From NCBI GenBank assembly GCA_048013815.1, contig CM106585.1:9052001-9116000 (forward strand): 64,000 bases of DNA, written 5' to 3'. The notes under the pieces were generated by a model, which had not been told where the DNA came from, searched no databases, and saw only the letters and a program-made list of their open reading frames with translations. Positions 25,868 to 38,046 of this stretch are shown piece by piece; the first letter of the stretch is position 1, and each line of letters starts with the position of its first letter. The translations under genes were made by a program, and so were the position numbers. This DNA comes from Setoptus koraiensis. Taxonomy: Eukaryota > Arthropoda.

Positions 25868-26455
25868 ACAAATCAATTACAACTTGACCACCAACATAAT
25901 TAAAGATAGATTACATGTGTATTATAAACATCATACCCAGTGTATTTTGTCTAATGCTGGAATACCGTCTGTATAAGTTCATTAAGTGAGTTGCCGGATC
26001 ATGAACCGGAACACAGACGATTTTTTCAGGGGTTTTTTGTCTTTCTCCTGGTTGCGTGACATAACTTGAGTCAACCAACAACTACAGCAACAATTAGAAC
26101 ATTATTATTAATTATTCATTGTTTTTCTATTATCACAATCAACTATTATTGTACATGCAATACTGACTGTGGATTGAATGTCACAATTGCTTCACCTGTT
26201 GGCAAAAATGATTGATGATGTGCAGATGAGATATTGACCAGTCTACAATGCATGACAGCCCCCTCATAATTGTTTACTTCGTCGTATACAAATGATTCGA
26301 GCAGGTAACCTGCACTCCTGACGACCTAACTAAATATCCAAAAATATAAGCATTCATTAGGATTTGCAAAAATGCACAACTCCTCACAACGCGACAATTT
26401 CCAGTATTGCTCACCATAGCAGATCAATCGGTATTTGTTACAATGCATCTTTAAT
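25868..26455. repeat. Paired non-coding block, copy 1
   Basis: This ~590 bp block is homologous, in direct orientation, to 43500-44092. Long stretches are nearly identical, for example TTTTGTCTAATGCTGGAATA (25945-25964) and a ~59-base run from 26200 to 26259 that I see as unchanged. Between them lie diverged patches and indels of 1 to ~14 bp, which do not respect a reading frame. Both strands are full of stops. The unequal decay suggests some parts were kept by selection. Confidence 0.9.
25965..26019. other. Conserved stem-loop within the paired block
   Basis: CGTCTGT (25967-25973) pairs with ACAGACG (26013-26019). Inside it GTTCAT (25977-25982) pairs with ATGAAC (26000-26005). Copy 2 keeps both helices (43592-43598 with 43640-43646, and the inner GTTCAT with ATGAAC) although its loop has changed. 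It could be a structured RNA or a protein-binding cruciform; no known snRNA or tRNA is recognised. Confidence 0.55.
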
Positions 26456-26480
26456 TTAATTATAAATCTTTTAATTTTAA

Positions 26481-26740
26481 TTTGAGCCGTCGTCGTAGTC
26501 AGATGACCAAACCATAGCTGAATAAATGAATCAAAATGAAATTAATTAATATTTGACTGAATTAACAGTGAACTCTCACAACTGACAACACTTGTGAGAG
26601 TTTGGTTTGATTTTGTCTCATTGTCCAGTATCAAAAAACCAAAATATTCAGCTGGCCTAGCTGACAAATAAGCGCAATTTTGCGAAAGTTTTGCAGCCGA
26701 TTACTGAATGAAGCTCAAATGAGTTTCGTTCAAAAACTCG
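26481..26740 (-). pseudogene. Decayed RPLP0 fragment (third copy relic)
   Basis: The stretch 26482-26526 matches RPLP0-A 44682-44728 in the same orientation: GAGCCGT-GTCGTAG, GGATGACCAAACC and TAACTGAAT blocks are recognisable with scattered substitutions and a small gap. A second short match at 26717-26737 resembles 44794-44814 (18 of 21 bases by eye). The fragment lies just after a ~590 bp non-coding block whose other copy lies just before RPLP0-A. I read it as the remnant of an RPLP0 copy that lost most of its coding sequence. No open frame survives. Confidence 0.6.
26571..26602. repeat. Hairpin with perfect 11-bp arms
   Basis: AACTCTCACAA (26571-26581) pairs with TTGTGAGAGTT (26592-26602), with a 10-base loop. 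It lies inside the RPLP0 relic interval. Confidence 0.8.
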
Positions 26741-26982
26741 CCATTCATGGACAGGCAACAATTGGGCTTCAAATTGACCTCGTGTCGAAGCGTAAAGATG
26801 CTCAGTGACGTGTATCGTGCAACGACAGGTAAAGTCTAACTAAAATATTTGTGAAAGGACAAACGATGACACACACACACACACATTACGTAATCAGTGA
26901 GTATTATCTTGATGTAATCAGCATAATAATGGTGCAATATATCATCGTGACATATGCATATATATCAGCGAGCATGTACATG

Positions 26983-27000
26983 CAACTTGGGCCCAAGTTG
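26983..27000. repeat. Perfect 18-bp palindrome
   Basis: CAACTTGGGCCCAAGTTG reads the same on both strands. It follows an ACATGCATATATAT-like AT/TG stretch. Confidence 0.85.
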
Positions 27001-28067
27001 AGATTGATTTATCGATGATTTTCAACAATGTGCCATCCGAACAGTACGAGTATGTTTGCAGTGATACGTTTGAGTAGCTGACTGCCGAAAAACACTGCAT
27101 AATAATGCATGATGTCGGTTAATAATAAGTGACAATTTGTCAATTGAAATTGTCGCCTAGGCGCTCTCGGCGCATGACACAATGAGAATAAAGAATGCTT
27201 CACATTGTTCACCTGTCGAATCATCGGCGCTAATTGTAATGGTAGCGATGATTGCACTGCAGCACGGTGTCACATTTGTCATGGGCATTTACACAAATGC
27301 ATTCACCTGTCGTTGTTTGTAGTTGTCGGCGTCGCATATTGCAGTTGTCGCTGACGTTGTTTGCAGTTGCTGTCTTGGCAGTTGCTGTCTCGGCAGTTGC
27401 TGTCTCGGCAGTTGCTGTCGCGGCAGTTGTTGGCGTCGCCGCCGTTGTAGTTGTTGCGGCAACGGCAACAGCGGAGCGCCAAAGGTCAACCAATGGTCGT
27501 CACCGCCAACAGCGTATGCGTTTGCGCCAGCGAAAAATGCACTTGCACTTGTAAATCATCGATTGTCGCACAATCGTCGGCTATTTTCGCTGTGTCAGGG
27601 AGATAATTTCTCAGAAAGGATATTTGTGTTTGATGGTCGTATTCGAAACGCACACAAACCAGGCAAACAGTCGTTGTTGTTGTTGCTGTTGCTGCTGCTG
27701 TTGTTGTTGTTGCGTATTGCTGCCAGTTGCAACAGCGGCGTGCCAGTGTGTTGGCCAGGTGAGACAGGTGAGTCGCAACAGGCGAGAGGCAAACAAGTGG
27801 ACAAACAAACAAATGGCAGCAACAACTGGAAGCAATTCGATATCGTTGAGTGCCCATCTAGATGCACTGGCACACAAATGGCCGGCGATTACGCTTAATT
27901 GTCAAAAGTTGTCAACTTTCTTGTTCTTATCTCATTTATATTTCATGCAAAGTGACACAGTATCTCATTTCGCATGTCACATAATCGCATATGTTCGTAC
28001 GCTCGCATATTCATTACGCCGCTGATGATGTTTGTGTGTCACCGTTTGGCTACCTGTTGAATCAAAC

Positions 28068-28105
28068 GTTGTTGTTGTTCAGTTGTTGCTGTTGTTGTTG
28101 TTTGG

Positions 28106-28149
<44 letters not shown>

Positions 28150-28167
28150 GCTGCTGCTGTTGTTGCC
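28068..28167 (+). repeat. (TTG)n microsatellite
   Basis: ~100 bp of mostly pure TTG with GTTTGG and GCT interruptions. Confidence 0.9.
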
Positions 28168-28411
28168 GTTGTGTCTCAATGTGCAATTTAAATTTTAGTC
28201 AATTACGTAACTTCACCGTTTGCCAACCGCCACCATCACCACCGGTATCATCGGCATTAGCGACACAGCAGCGGCACCGGCGCCGGCGCCGACACCAACA
28301 CCAACAACAACCGGACAACGGCAACACCAGCCAAACAACGGCAACACCAGCCAAACAACAACCAAACAACGACAGGTGTAACATTGGCGCGTTGGCAATC
28401 ACGGCGAGCCA

Positions 28412-28502
28412 GCCAGACAGAGCCAGACGGAGCCAGACGGAGCCAGACGGAGCCAGACGGAGCCAGATAGAGCCGGAGAGAGCCGGAGAGAGCCAGACGG
28501 GG
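28412..28502 (+). repeat. 10-bp AGCCAGACGG array
   Basis: Nine units, with three drifting to AGCCGGAGAG or AGCCAGATAG. Confidence 0.9.
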
Positions 28503-29919
28503 CCACAAGCGGGCAGAGACAGGTGGACAGGTGGAGAGAATAAGAGTAGATTGATGGTGATTATTCAACATTTGGTTTAACATTTAACAACTAATTTGTC
28601 TACTGGCCAGTAGAGCCGACAGAGTCTACTAATCGACTGTTGTGTGACTCTGTTGGTTTTGGCGACACAGTGAGACACTTAGAAACAAATGTAAATTAAA
28701 CTGACATAATACAGCCAGAGCAATCTTGCCAGTTAATGACTCTTATCTCTTTTAGGCCAGCTCGACCAGCTCAATGTAATTGTTTTTTGCCTACAACTTC
28801 ATTTTCATCTTGTGTGTGTGTATTGAGCCACTCAAATTATTTGACTCAAATGCATCAGCGACACACCGCACGCCTGCTAATGACTAGACTGTTTGTTGTT
28901 TAAATTTGAATTATCTCTTTATGCTAAAATTGTCAATTGTCAGCTGTTTGCTGTTTGCAATAACTCGTTTGTTTGCAAACAAGCAACCAAACAACCAAAC
29001 AAACAACCAAACAAACATACGACACAACAGCACAACAGCACACAGTTGGCCAGCGACATTTCTCTAACCCTTAATCATTGCAAACTGACCCAACAAATGA
29101 GTGTTAGTCGCCATTACCTGTTGGGATATTGTTACATAATTGTAACATTATCTTCGAGTTGCCATTAGTTGCACCAGCTAACAACTGCCATCGCAACACA
29201 ACAACTAACAACTCTCTGTCTCTGTCTCTGTTGTGACACGCAGATACTTTCTTAATTGAGTGTGACAATATCATTAGTTATCATAAGAGACAACGACTTT
29301 AGGCTAAATTAATAAATCATAATCAGCAACAACAACAATTGCCTGCTGTGTAAAAATAATTAGCGAGCCACTGGTGCGCTCGCCCCGTTGTTGGCCGGCC
29401 CAGACGGCAATTGTTGCAAACAGTTTGTTACAATTTGTTGGTGCCAATTGCGGCCAAACGGCGCCATCTAGCCGTCGTTTTCGGGCGCAAAACTCGCAAA
29501 ACTCGCAAAACTTATCGCTGTACTGGCAGTACAGAGCCCGTCCGACAGTGTAGGCCAGTGTGACTGTGGGCCAGAGATTGTGTCACAGTTTTTGTTTGTG
29601 TTACAATTGTCACAATTGGCACCATTGTGACACAAACAAAAAGATCCACTTTCTGTCATTTCTGCCATCGCGTCACCCGGAAAATGCCCGCCAATACCCG
29701 GCGGGTATTGCCGGTTTGTTAGAGTCCGACCCAGAATAGTTTCTAACAGGCTGGTGGGCAGCCGATGTCAGCTGCAACACGGCCGAGGTAGCGACAAGTG
29801 CGGCCAGATCGGGTGTCGGCAGCAGCTCGACACTCGAGTCTCGGGTCGGTCAAGCGGGCCGGCGGTTGTCGTGGGTGTTGGTCGTAGGCCGCGTCTCGCA
29901 ATGATAATAGCGTCTCGTC

Positions 29920-29955
29920 GAGCAATAGCAATAATAATAATAATAATAATAATCA
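29920..29955 (+). repeat. (AAT)n microsatellite
   Basis: AATAAT triplets, followed by AATAGT/AATCGT variants to ~30022. Confidence 0.85.
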
Positions 29956-30067
29956 CGGCAATAGTAGTAACAGTAATAATTATAGCAATAATAATCGTAA
30001 TAGTGATAGTAATAGTAATAATGAGCGAGTAAGAATGTCAATTGAGTTTGTAAATGTCGCGCACAGC

Positions 30068-30130
30068 GCCATCCATTACACACCGATACACATTACACAC
30101 CGGTACACATTACACACCGATACACATTAG
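30068..30130 (+). repeat. 17-bp CATTACACACCGATACA array
   Basis: Three to four copies. Confidence 0.85.
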
Positions 30131-30259
30131 ACGAGATTGCGTAATGGGCAGCATGATGTGAAACGTTGAGAGAGGGAGCCATCAGCAACATCGTTGACAC
30201 CAAATGATTTATTAGTTAATAGCCCATGTACGGCGCTGTATGTGACCAGTTTATATGCA

Positions 30260-30285
30260 CGACGACGACGACGACGACGACGACA
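30260..30285 (+). repeat. (GAC)n microsatellite
   Basis: About eight CGA/GAC triplets ending at a CAGGTGAGT motif (30287-30295). Confidence 0.9.
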
Positions 30286-30810
30286 ACAGGTGAGTGGAGT
30301 CCGAGAGACACTAACAGCTATTAGATAAGAGAGCGACAAGTGGAAGTTGTTTGCTGATGATGCTGACAGGTTGTTGCGATTTGCTCTCATCGCAGTTGCG
30401 AGCGGCCGCTCTGACACTGACACTGCGAGACTCTTGAGAGTCTCACAATGTCTCAGACTGTGCCAGCGACACAGTCTGATGCAACTGACACTGGCGGACA
30501 GAGCCAGAAACTGATCGGTTGATCAACAAGTGTCTGTCTCTTGTTCTATAACAACTAATTAATCTCCGCTTGTGCGCAAACTGACTATCGCACTTAATGA
30601 ATAATACCCATCAGACGACAGCCACAGCGACAGACGCACCAATGAGACATTCGGCCCAGTCGCCCGCCAATTATCTAGACTCACCTGTCGTGAGCGGCGC
30701 ACGATGAGCCTGTGAGTCACAGCCTGTGAGTCACAGGTAGCCACTGGCAGGTTTAATTTGCTCGCCCGGCTCGCTTACGGTCACCTGAGCGAGTGCGACG
30801 GCTACCTGAG

Positions 30811-30884
30811 TTGCGAGATGCGAGTTGCCAATTGCGAGATGCGAGTTGCCAATTGCGAGATGCGAGTTACCAATTGAGAGTCGC
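30811..30884 (+). repeat. 21-bp tandem repeat, 3.5 copies
   Basis: Unit TTGCGAGATGCGAGTTGCCA plus A. Confidence 0.9.
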
Positions 30885-31617
30885 GATTTGCCAAATGAGA
30901 GCTGCCCATGAGAGGGTATCCCATGGTGTTGCTGCTGCTGCTGGCCGTGATGCGATGCGATTCGGCTGATTGATGAATGACGTTCAATCGTGTTGTTGCT
31001 GTTGTTTATTTCGAGGCTCAACAAGTGGTCCGGCCGACTGTTCGCCCTGACACATGTTGTTAGCCGATACCGTTTTCGTGTACCCAGTGCCCAATGTATA
31101 TCGCTGGCCGGAGCGCGTGCTCATTGCCATGGATGGCAGCAGCAGCAGCCGCAGCAGCATTTGCATAAGCGACCCGGCCGACCGATATGGTGGCTAAATG
31201 GTGATTATCGGCGACTGACCATCGGCAACAAGTAATGAGCGTAATCGCCAGCCTAGGTGACCGCTGCTGGCATCATTATCAATTGAGCTGTCCATCACGG
31301 CGCGCACTCTGCGGCCGTTCGCAGCCGTGATCGCGAAGCCCTGCGAAGCCGCCCGAAGCCGCTCGAATGGCTTCGAAGGGCCGCCAGTGGAACGGGCAGA
31401 GCAGCGACGGTAAAACACGCCACTCAGGCACAGGGCACAGCAATGGCGCCCCCTGTTCTTCTTTTTTCATCACCACCAACGGTTGCATCACATCACAGGT
31501 TAGTCATATCTTTATCGGTCAGTCGGTGCTCGCCGGTGCCGGCTATAACAGGCACCGTGGCTGTAATAGTAGCAGTAATGGCAATAATAGTTGGCAGTAA
31601 TGGCGCGATAAGCAATA

Positions 31618-31668
31618 ATATAGCAGCGATATAGCAGCGATATAGCAGCGATATAGCAGCGATACAGC
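31618..31668 (+). repeat. 11-bp ATAGCAGCGAT array
   Basis: Four to five copies with exact 11-bp spacing. Confidence 0.9.
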
Positions 31669-32186
31669 CATGCAGCGAGGGCCAACAACAAAGAGCCACG
31701 ACGAGAGAAACAAAGACAATCAATTATGCAAATTAATGGTCGTCGCTTCGCTTCATGCTACTGTTATGACCAATTGTATATATTATGCAATTTGTTTCAA
31801 TAGCCGTTGTGTTCGCCGGCCCTTCGCTGGCTGTTCGAGGGCCGTTTCGGCGCACAGTTCGGGCCTGTCGCTGGATCTATCATACACTGGCAACATTATC
31901 GGCCAGTGGTGGTGGCACGCCAACAACCAAACTAAACAACAAGATCAGTCGTTGCTGGTTAGTGGCCCGTCTCAGCGGTTGGTCGTCGCGTCGCGTCGCG
32001 CCGCGTCTTCTTCTTCTCGCCAGACCATTATTCACTCAAATCACCGAGCCACTCAATACAAACACACGGATATTTTATTTTGCCTATCGGCCGCCATACC
32101 TGTCCGGCCAACACCGGCCGCTGCTATCGACTGTTTCATCATTTAAATCGCCATTATCGTTGCCATTATTGCTATTATTATAACTA

Positions 32187-32282
32187 TCACTATTATCGCG
32201 ATAGTCATAACTATTGCTATTATCGCGATAGGCATAACTATTGCTATTATCGCGATAGGCATAACTATTGCTATTATCAAGA
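32187..32282 (+). repeat. 27-bp tandem repeat, 3.5 copies
   Basis: TAACTATTGCTATTATCGCG plus ATAGGCA units. Each carries the TATCGCGATA palindrome. Confidence 0.9.
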
Positions 32283-33351
32283 CTATTATAACTATTACTA
32301 TAACTATTATCATTATTGTTATTATTATTATTGTTGTTGTTGCTGGCACGGTCATGCTGATAATGATAATAATGTGCGCGCTGTTGTTAAATGTGTCATC
32401 CATTGACAGTGATAAAGACGCAACAACAGGCAGCAACATTTTTTCTGCACCATCTATCGGCTGCAAAAAATGCCAATTTGGCCGGCGAAATCTCGCCGCT
32501 GCGATATGGTGCGATGCGAGAAAAACCAAATCTCTTGCATATAAACAATATTTGCCAAATGGGGAGATTGTCCGAAACGAATGGCTCCGTAATTGCATTC
32601 GCAAACAAACAAACAAACAAACAAGCGAACGAGCAAACGAACCAACGAATGAACGACAAGCTGCGGCCGTGTCGCTAATAACAATCATTACCTTGCCGTC
32701 CAATGGCCCTCCGACGGCCACTTGTCATTGCGTAACGCACACCAAATATGATATATGACGTATCGCTGTTGCGCAATGTACAAACAATTTGTGTTGTTTT
32801 CAATTGTTGCCATCACTTCGAGCCGCTGCAATCCGCTGACCGGCGGCTGCATTCGAGTCACTGGAATCGATGGCAAACGATGGCAAAAGACGGCAAACGA
32901 TGGCAAAAGTTGGCGCCACACGAGAAAAACAGCGGACAGCGTAAGCCGGCGTCTCGGCGCTCGCACTGAGCGCCCGTCTCATAAGCGACTGACTGGTTAG
33001 TGAATAATTACAAAACAATTTAAATTATTGAATGATCATTATCGTCACATCGACGCTCGCCATCGGCCCGAGCGAAACCCGAAAATAGCCCGATGAGCGC
33101 CAATCGCTCATAGGGGACGCGCCGGCAGCGGATGGCGCTGGCCGCAGTCGCATTCCACGGCACCATCATTTTTCGGGTGCCATTAACAGGCACCAACAGA
33201 CGACCTGTTGATATGAACCTGTTGGAATCTGCAAACAATCGCCAGTTATGCTCGCCAAACGCATTCAGCACTCGCCAGACACATTGAGCGGGCCAACGCA
33301 TCAACGGGTCGCCGGCGATCGACGGCATGAATGGTGCGCTCGATCGGTCGG

Positions 33352-33450
33352 CCGACCCGACCGCTCGACGACCCGACCACTCGACGACCCGACCACTCGA
33401 CGACCCGACAACCCGATGGCGCGAACCGATGGCGCGTACCGATGGCGCGT
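33352..33450 (+). repeat. 16-bp and 15-bp GC-rich arrays
   Basis: GACGACCCGACCACTC units followed by ACCGATGGCGCGT units. Confidence 0.85.
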
Positions 33451-33730
33451 ACGGGTATGCGGCGATTTTCGCCGGATCGTTTTCGCAAAAATTGGCCGCC
33501 GCTCATCGCCAGACTCGCTGACTCCTGGCCAAACGGGCCGACCGCCCAAACGGGCCCAACGGGCCGCCCTCAGCCGCTCAGCCGGTCAGTTGGCAGCGGT
33601 GGGTTGTGCTGCTGGCCCGTGTGCAACCAGCTTTGCTCGTGTAAAATGACCGGCAAATCGATAGCGATTTGATTTGTTGATTGCCGGCGGTGATGTTCGG
33701 CTCGGCAGTGTGCTGGCCCGGCCAGCACTC

Positions 33731-33779
33731 TGAGTACGGCCACTGAGCACGGCCACTGAGCACGGCCACTGAGCACGGG
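33731..33779 (+). repeat. 13-bp GGCCACTGAGCAC array
   Basis: 3.5 copies with exact 13-bp spacing. Confidence 0.9.
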
Positions 33780-33850
33780 ATCAGCAACAACAACAACAAC
33801 AATTAAAAATCATTGTGCCTCTAAACGTGCCATTAGAGCCAATGGGGACG

Positions 33851-33926
33851 GCCCTCGGCCGAATGCCATTTTAACTGACTTAACTGACCCGACTGGTCAG
33901 TTAAGTCAGTTACAATGGCCGAGGGG
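33851..33926. repeat. Long hairpin of ~76 bases
   Basis: Arms 33872-33889 and 33895-33912 pair over 18 bp (TAACTGACTTAACTGACC with its complement) around a 5-base loop. Beyond a small bulge (GAATGC on the left) the stem continues with CCCTCGGCC and CATT pairing to AATGGCCGAGGGG. The total is about 30 pairs. Confidence 0.85.
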
Positions 33927-34907
33927 CGTTGTATTTGTGTTTTTGACACACTCATGGCAAACTGGCATTTTTTGGATGGCGAGCAACAGCAAAACTGGCA
34001 AATATTTTTCAGACGCGCCAACAGGTAAATGCGCATATTTTCATGTTGGCAGCCTGCTCGCAATTGTTTCGACGTTTTGTTATTTTGTGTTTATGCTGCT
34101 GAAACGCGCCGTCTAGTGACTGTCAGAGCGGACAAAAATGTTGGACAAGCTCGCCTGGGTGTTGCGAGTTCGGACAACCTGTCCGATGCTCGAGCCTCCA
34201 GTCTGACATTGCAATATCGCGCAACTGTAGCACGGAGCGATATGTTGCCGTTATTCCAATGTGAGCCAAATGTGAGCTGATATCAAATATTAATATTTTT
34301 AAGACTACCGATGATTTCTGGTTTCGTGATAACTTTGTGTGACTGCGTGGCATTTGTTTTTAGCCGTGGCGTTTGTTTGCATCCGTGGCATTTGTTTGTG
34401 TCCGTGGCGTTTGTTCGTGTTTGTGAGCGGCTGTCGCCGGCGTCGCTTCGGTTGACGGTTCGCGACCAGCGGCCAGCTATCACCTTCATCACCTGTTGAT
34501 TGGAGCACTGATTTATGCCAGCCGGCCGGTCAGCTTGGCTTCATTAGTGTTGGCGCAAGCAGCGATTGAAGATGAGCAGAGTCGCAAAAGGTGAGCAGAG
34601 TTCGAAAGGACGAGCAGTTATCGAAGCGACGAGCAGATATCGAAAGAGCCCGAAATAGAGCGAACAACCAGGAATGCACTCACCTGTGGGTGTGTTCAAC
34701 CAATCAAGTTGATTTGTAATAATTAGTTATTAGTAGTTATCAGATATTTGTAATAACCAGATGAGCGACTGCGGCTCACAATGGCCCAGCGACCATCGGC
34801 CTATCGATAACTATAAACAACAACAACAACAACAGCTATTCATACTTTGCTATCATTAATATCTGACTGCTTTCCATTTCGCGTTCGCCACTTCGACTCG
34901 CGATTCC

Positions 34908-35005
34908 AACTGCTTCCAATTCCAGCATTGGGCTTCCACTTGCAACGTTGGGCTTCCACTTGCAGCATTCGGCCTCCAGTTCCAGCATTCGGCCTCCAAT
35001 TTCAG
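34908..35005 (+). repeat. ~21-bp GGGCTTCCACTTGCAGCATT array
   Basis: Four to five diverged units. Confidence 0.85.
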
Positions 35006-36228
35006 CCAATTGGAAGCACAATTGGCTGGCCGCTTCGAATCGCCAACTGGCAACTGTGGCCGTAGCTTTAATTAGGCTCATACGAACGAGGTGTGGCCAG
35101 AGTGGCGCGCGAATTCATTAGTGCCCGGCACTCAACAATAAATCTTGCTCCTTTGCGACAGCCATTCTTTTTCTCTCGCTCTCTCTCTCGCTCTCTCTCT
35201 CGCTCTCTCTCGCTGTCGCTATCTGCAACAGAGACTCTGTTCGCCTTTTCAGGCTCTCCTGCGAAATTCCCCTCGGCCGCATTCTTAGAGAGATGATAAT
35301 TTTTTGAATTGTGTCTGCTCCATCGCACCCAAACTGGCCCAGCTCTTGAACGTGCCTGTTGCCGGTGCAAAATTGCAACAGCAACAGCCACGCCGGACAC
35401 ATCCAATAAACGTGACGTCCAATAAACACAATAACGGAGCCGGACAACAGCAGCAACAACAACAACCGTTTACAATTATATTAATTATTTGCAGTAATTA
35501 ACGTTGTAATAGATCGCGTTACAGTTATTCTCGTATTCACGGCCTCTTGCAAGTGCTCACAATCGCCACCAAATTGCCAAATTGCATTCGATTGCCTCTC
35601 GATCGGCGACAGTGATGCGAGCGTCAATTGACCGGTGAGTCAGTGTGTCAGACAAATCAAGTTCATTGAAAACCGGCCACGGGCTCCATCTGCAACAAAG
35701 TCAATCTGATCTCTAACTGTCGGTCAACACATACCCACAGGTAACAGTCACGAGTGGCTCGCAGCGCCGCCCGATTGGCACGCCCAGTAACGTGAGGTGC
35801 CCACGGTGAGCGGCTCGCTCGATCGATAATCGATGTTTTACAAATCAAACGGTACAAACAACTCTCATTCGTATCTCATTTGCATCACCGGCCCGTCGAT
35901 GGGCCGCTCAATGGAGGCCCAGAGTGCAACAGCGCAGTCATAACGGCCAATCCAAATGACGTGACCGTGACCAAACAGCGGCTCACTAGAGATGCTCGGC
36001 CACTCAACTGACTCGAGGCTCGCACGACCTGATAAATACAGATTAATTGATCATAATTGCCGACGAAAATTATCCTGTCGAGAGAGTGATTTTGCCAACA
36101 ACAAACTGTATCGTCTTTCACTATCATTACATGCAAGGCCCATTATCGCCGTGCCTATTGTGCTACTGACCATGATCGTTATTTTAATAGACTACATTAG
36201 CTAATTGTCTGGCCGTTATTAGGGCCAT

Positions 36229-36310
36229 TGTTTCAGTTTGCTTCAGTTTTGTTTCGGTTTTGTTTCAATTTTGTTGCGATTTTGTTTCAATTTTGTTTCG
36301 ATTTTGTTGT
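36229..36310 (+). repeat. TTTTGTTTCAA/G array
   Basis: Six to seven ~13-bp T-rich units. Confidence 0.85.
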
Positions 36311-36675
36311 TTCGGCTACGCGCAGCGTCTCTGGTTTGTGCTGCTCGCCAATAATAATGCACGCACAACAATATCTTTTTGCCGCTGCCCGCCACCTAAA
36401 TACACCTAAATACCTGAATACATTGCATAACTATTGCATACTGTGTATTTAGCTGGCTTTTCGGCTGGCCATGTTGGCACACAAAATAACTGTGTGTATA
36501 AATAATAGATGCATCAGGCAGATACGATGATAATAATGGGCACTAAATACAAGAGATGGACAGCTAAACGGGGCTAGTTCGCTAACAAGCCTCTTCCGCT
36601 GGCCGGTGAGCACGCCAACGACAGTAATGCGCCCGTCTCCCATTAGCGCGGAGCTGATTTAATTATCGGCCAGCC

Positions 36676-36733
36676 CAGAGAAGCCGGAGAAGCCGGAGAA
36701 GCCAGAGAAGCCAGAGAAGCCAGAGAAGCTAGA
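36676..36733 (+). repeat. 9-bp GAGAAGCCA array
   Basis: Six copies. Confidence 0.9.
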
Positions 36734-37162
36734 GGGACGCAAGTAGGCAAGCGCGACCACCTTGCCTGGCTAGTTGTGGCACTTGTTGGCAGCGGATTGT
36801 CCGCCAGAAAATATACAATATGCGGCGCTAAAAGAGAGCAGTTTGGTTACAGTTTAGTGCGGAGGCGCACCCCGATAATAACACACAGATTGCGATAACA
36901 AACACGGATTGAGAGAGAGAGAGAGAGATCAATATTGAATGGCTCCACTCCGATGTATATTATCTGGTTGTGCAGCGTCCAGCGAGATTCGAATAGAGCA
37001 GGCCAGATCTAATCACTATCCTTTGCTTGCTAATTGATAATGGCAATCAAATTTGTTGGATAAAAATTGAGTTGAAATTAATAATAAAATTAATGATGAT
37101 TACTGCGCGCCGTCATCTGTTGCCCGACACTCTGCTGTCCGACTGGCCAGCGCTGCGTCTGG

Positions 37163-37268
37163 CCGGACAGCTAATATCTGGACAGCCAAATATCTGGACA
37201 GCTAATATCTGGACAGCCAAATATCTGGACAGCTAAATGTCTGGATAGCCAAATATCTAGCCGGACAG
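37163..37268 (+). repeat. ~15-bp TATCTGGACAGCTAA array
   Basis: Six to seven copies alternating CTAATAT and CCAAATAT. Confidence 0.9.
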
Positions 37269-37456
37269 AGCGTGAGTTGGCCGGCCAGTTGGCGAGACCA
37301 GTTGTTGCAAGGAAGCGACTTGCAGTGAGCAGACACATAGCGACCGATAAAAGTATGGCGGCGCCAATTGATGACCACGACAACTATGGTGGCTGCACTT
37401 GTTCAACGTTTAATTGGGTTAATCTAATTTGGGTAATGGTGCAACAGGTGACCATA

Positions 37457-37491
37457 TAATAATAATAATAATTATTATTATTATTATATTT
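37457..37491. repeat. (AAT)n(ATT)n self-complementary run
   Basis: ATAATAAT... joins ATTATTATT..., so it can form a hairpin. Confidence 0.85.
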
Positions 37492-38007
37492 ATTATGTTG
37501 GGAGTAGTGTGCAGTTAATAAGCAGCAAAGTGAGTTCATTTCTTGATTTTAATTAGCTACTTACTCAGATCATCATCATGATGGCCAAATAATGGTGTTA
37601 GATGTGTTGATGTGTCGTGGTGGTTGTTGATGTTTGTTGTTGTAGTTGTAGCGAGCCATCAACTTGCCAGCTATCGTGGTTTGACATCAGTTCGCTAATG
37701 ATAATGATATAGTTCCTACCTACTAAATACTCACTAACTATTTCGCTGGCTAGATACCCGCTGACTAGATAAGCGACTAAATAAATAACTGATTGACTAA
37801 CAACATTCATTCACGGCTTTCATTAGGCTGCACTATCATCGCTATTACTATTACCATTGCTAATACCATTACTATTACCATTGCTATTACTACTATTGCT
37901 ATGGCTATAACTATATATATATAAATATAACTATTATTATTATTGTTATTATTGTATAGTTGCAGTGATGGCAGCCGTCGCTGACAGGCTGTGTGTCTAG
38001 CCCGGCG

Positions 38008-38046
38008 ATTCATTTATATATATAATCGGTATATATATAAATGAAT
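38008..38046. repeat. Perfect 17-bp AT-rich inverted repeat, 5-base loop
   Basis: Arms 38008-38024 (ATTCATTTATATATATA) and 38030-38046 are exact complements around ATCGG. It is a likely cruciform or hairpin in an AT-rich interval. Confidence 0.9.

Noticed and set aside
26210-26325. C/D-box snoRNA in the paired block (TGATGATG ... CTGA)
   Set aside because: The C box lacks the purine, no terminal stem pairs the ends, and the spacing is only loosely suitable.
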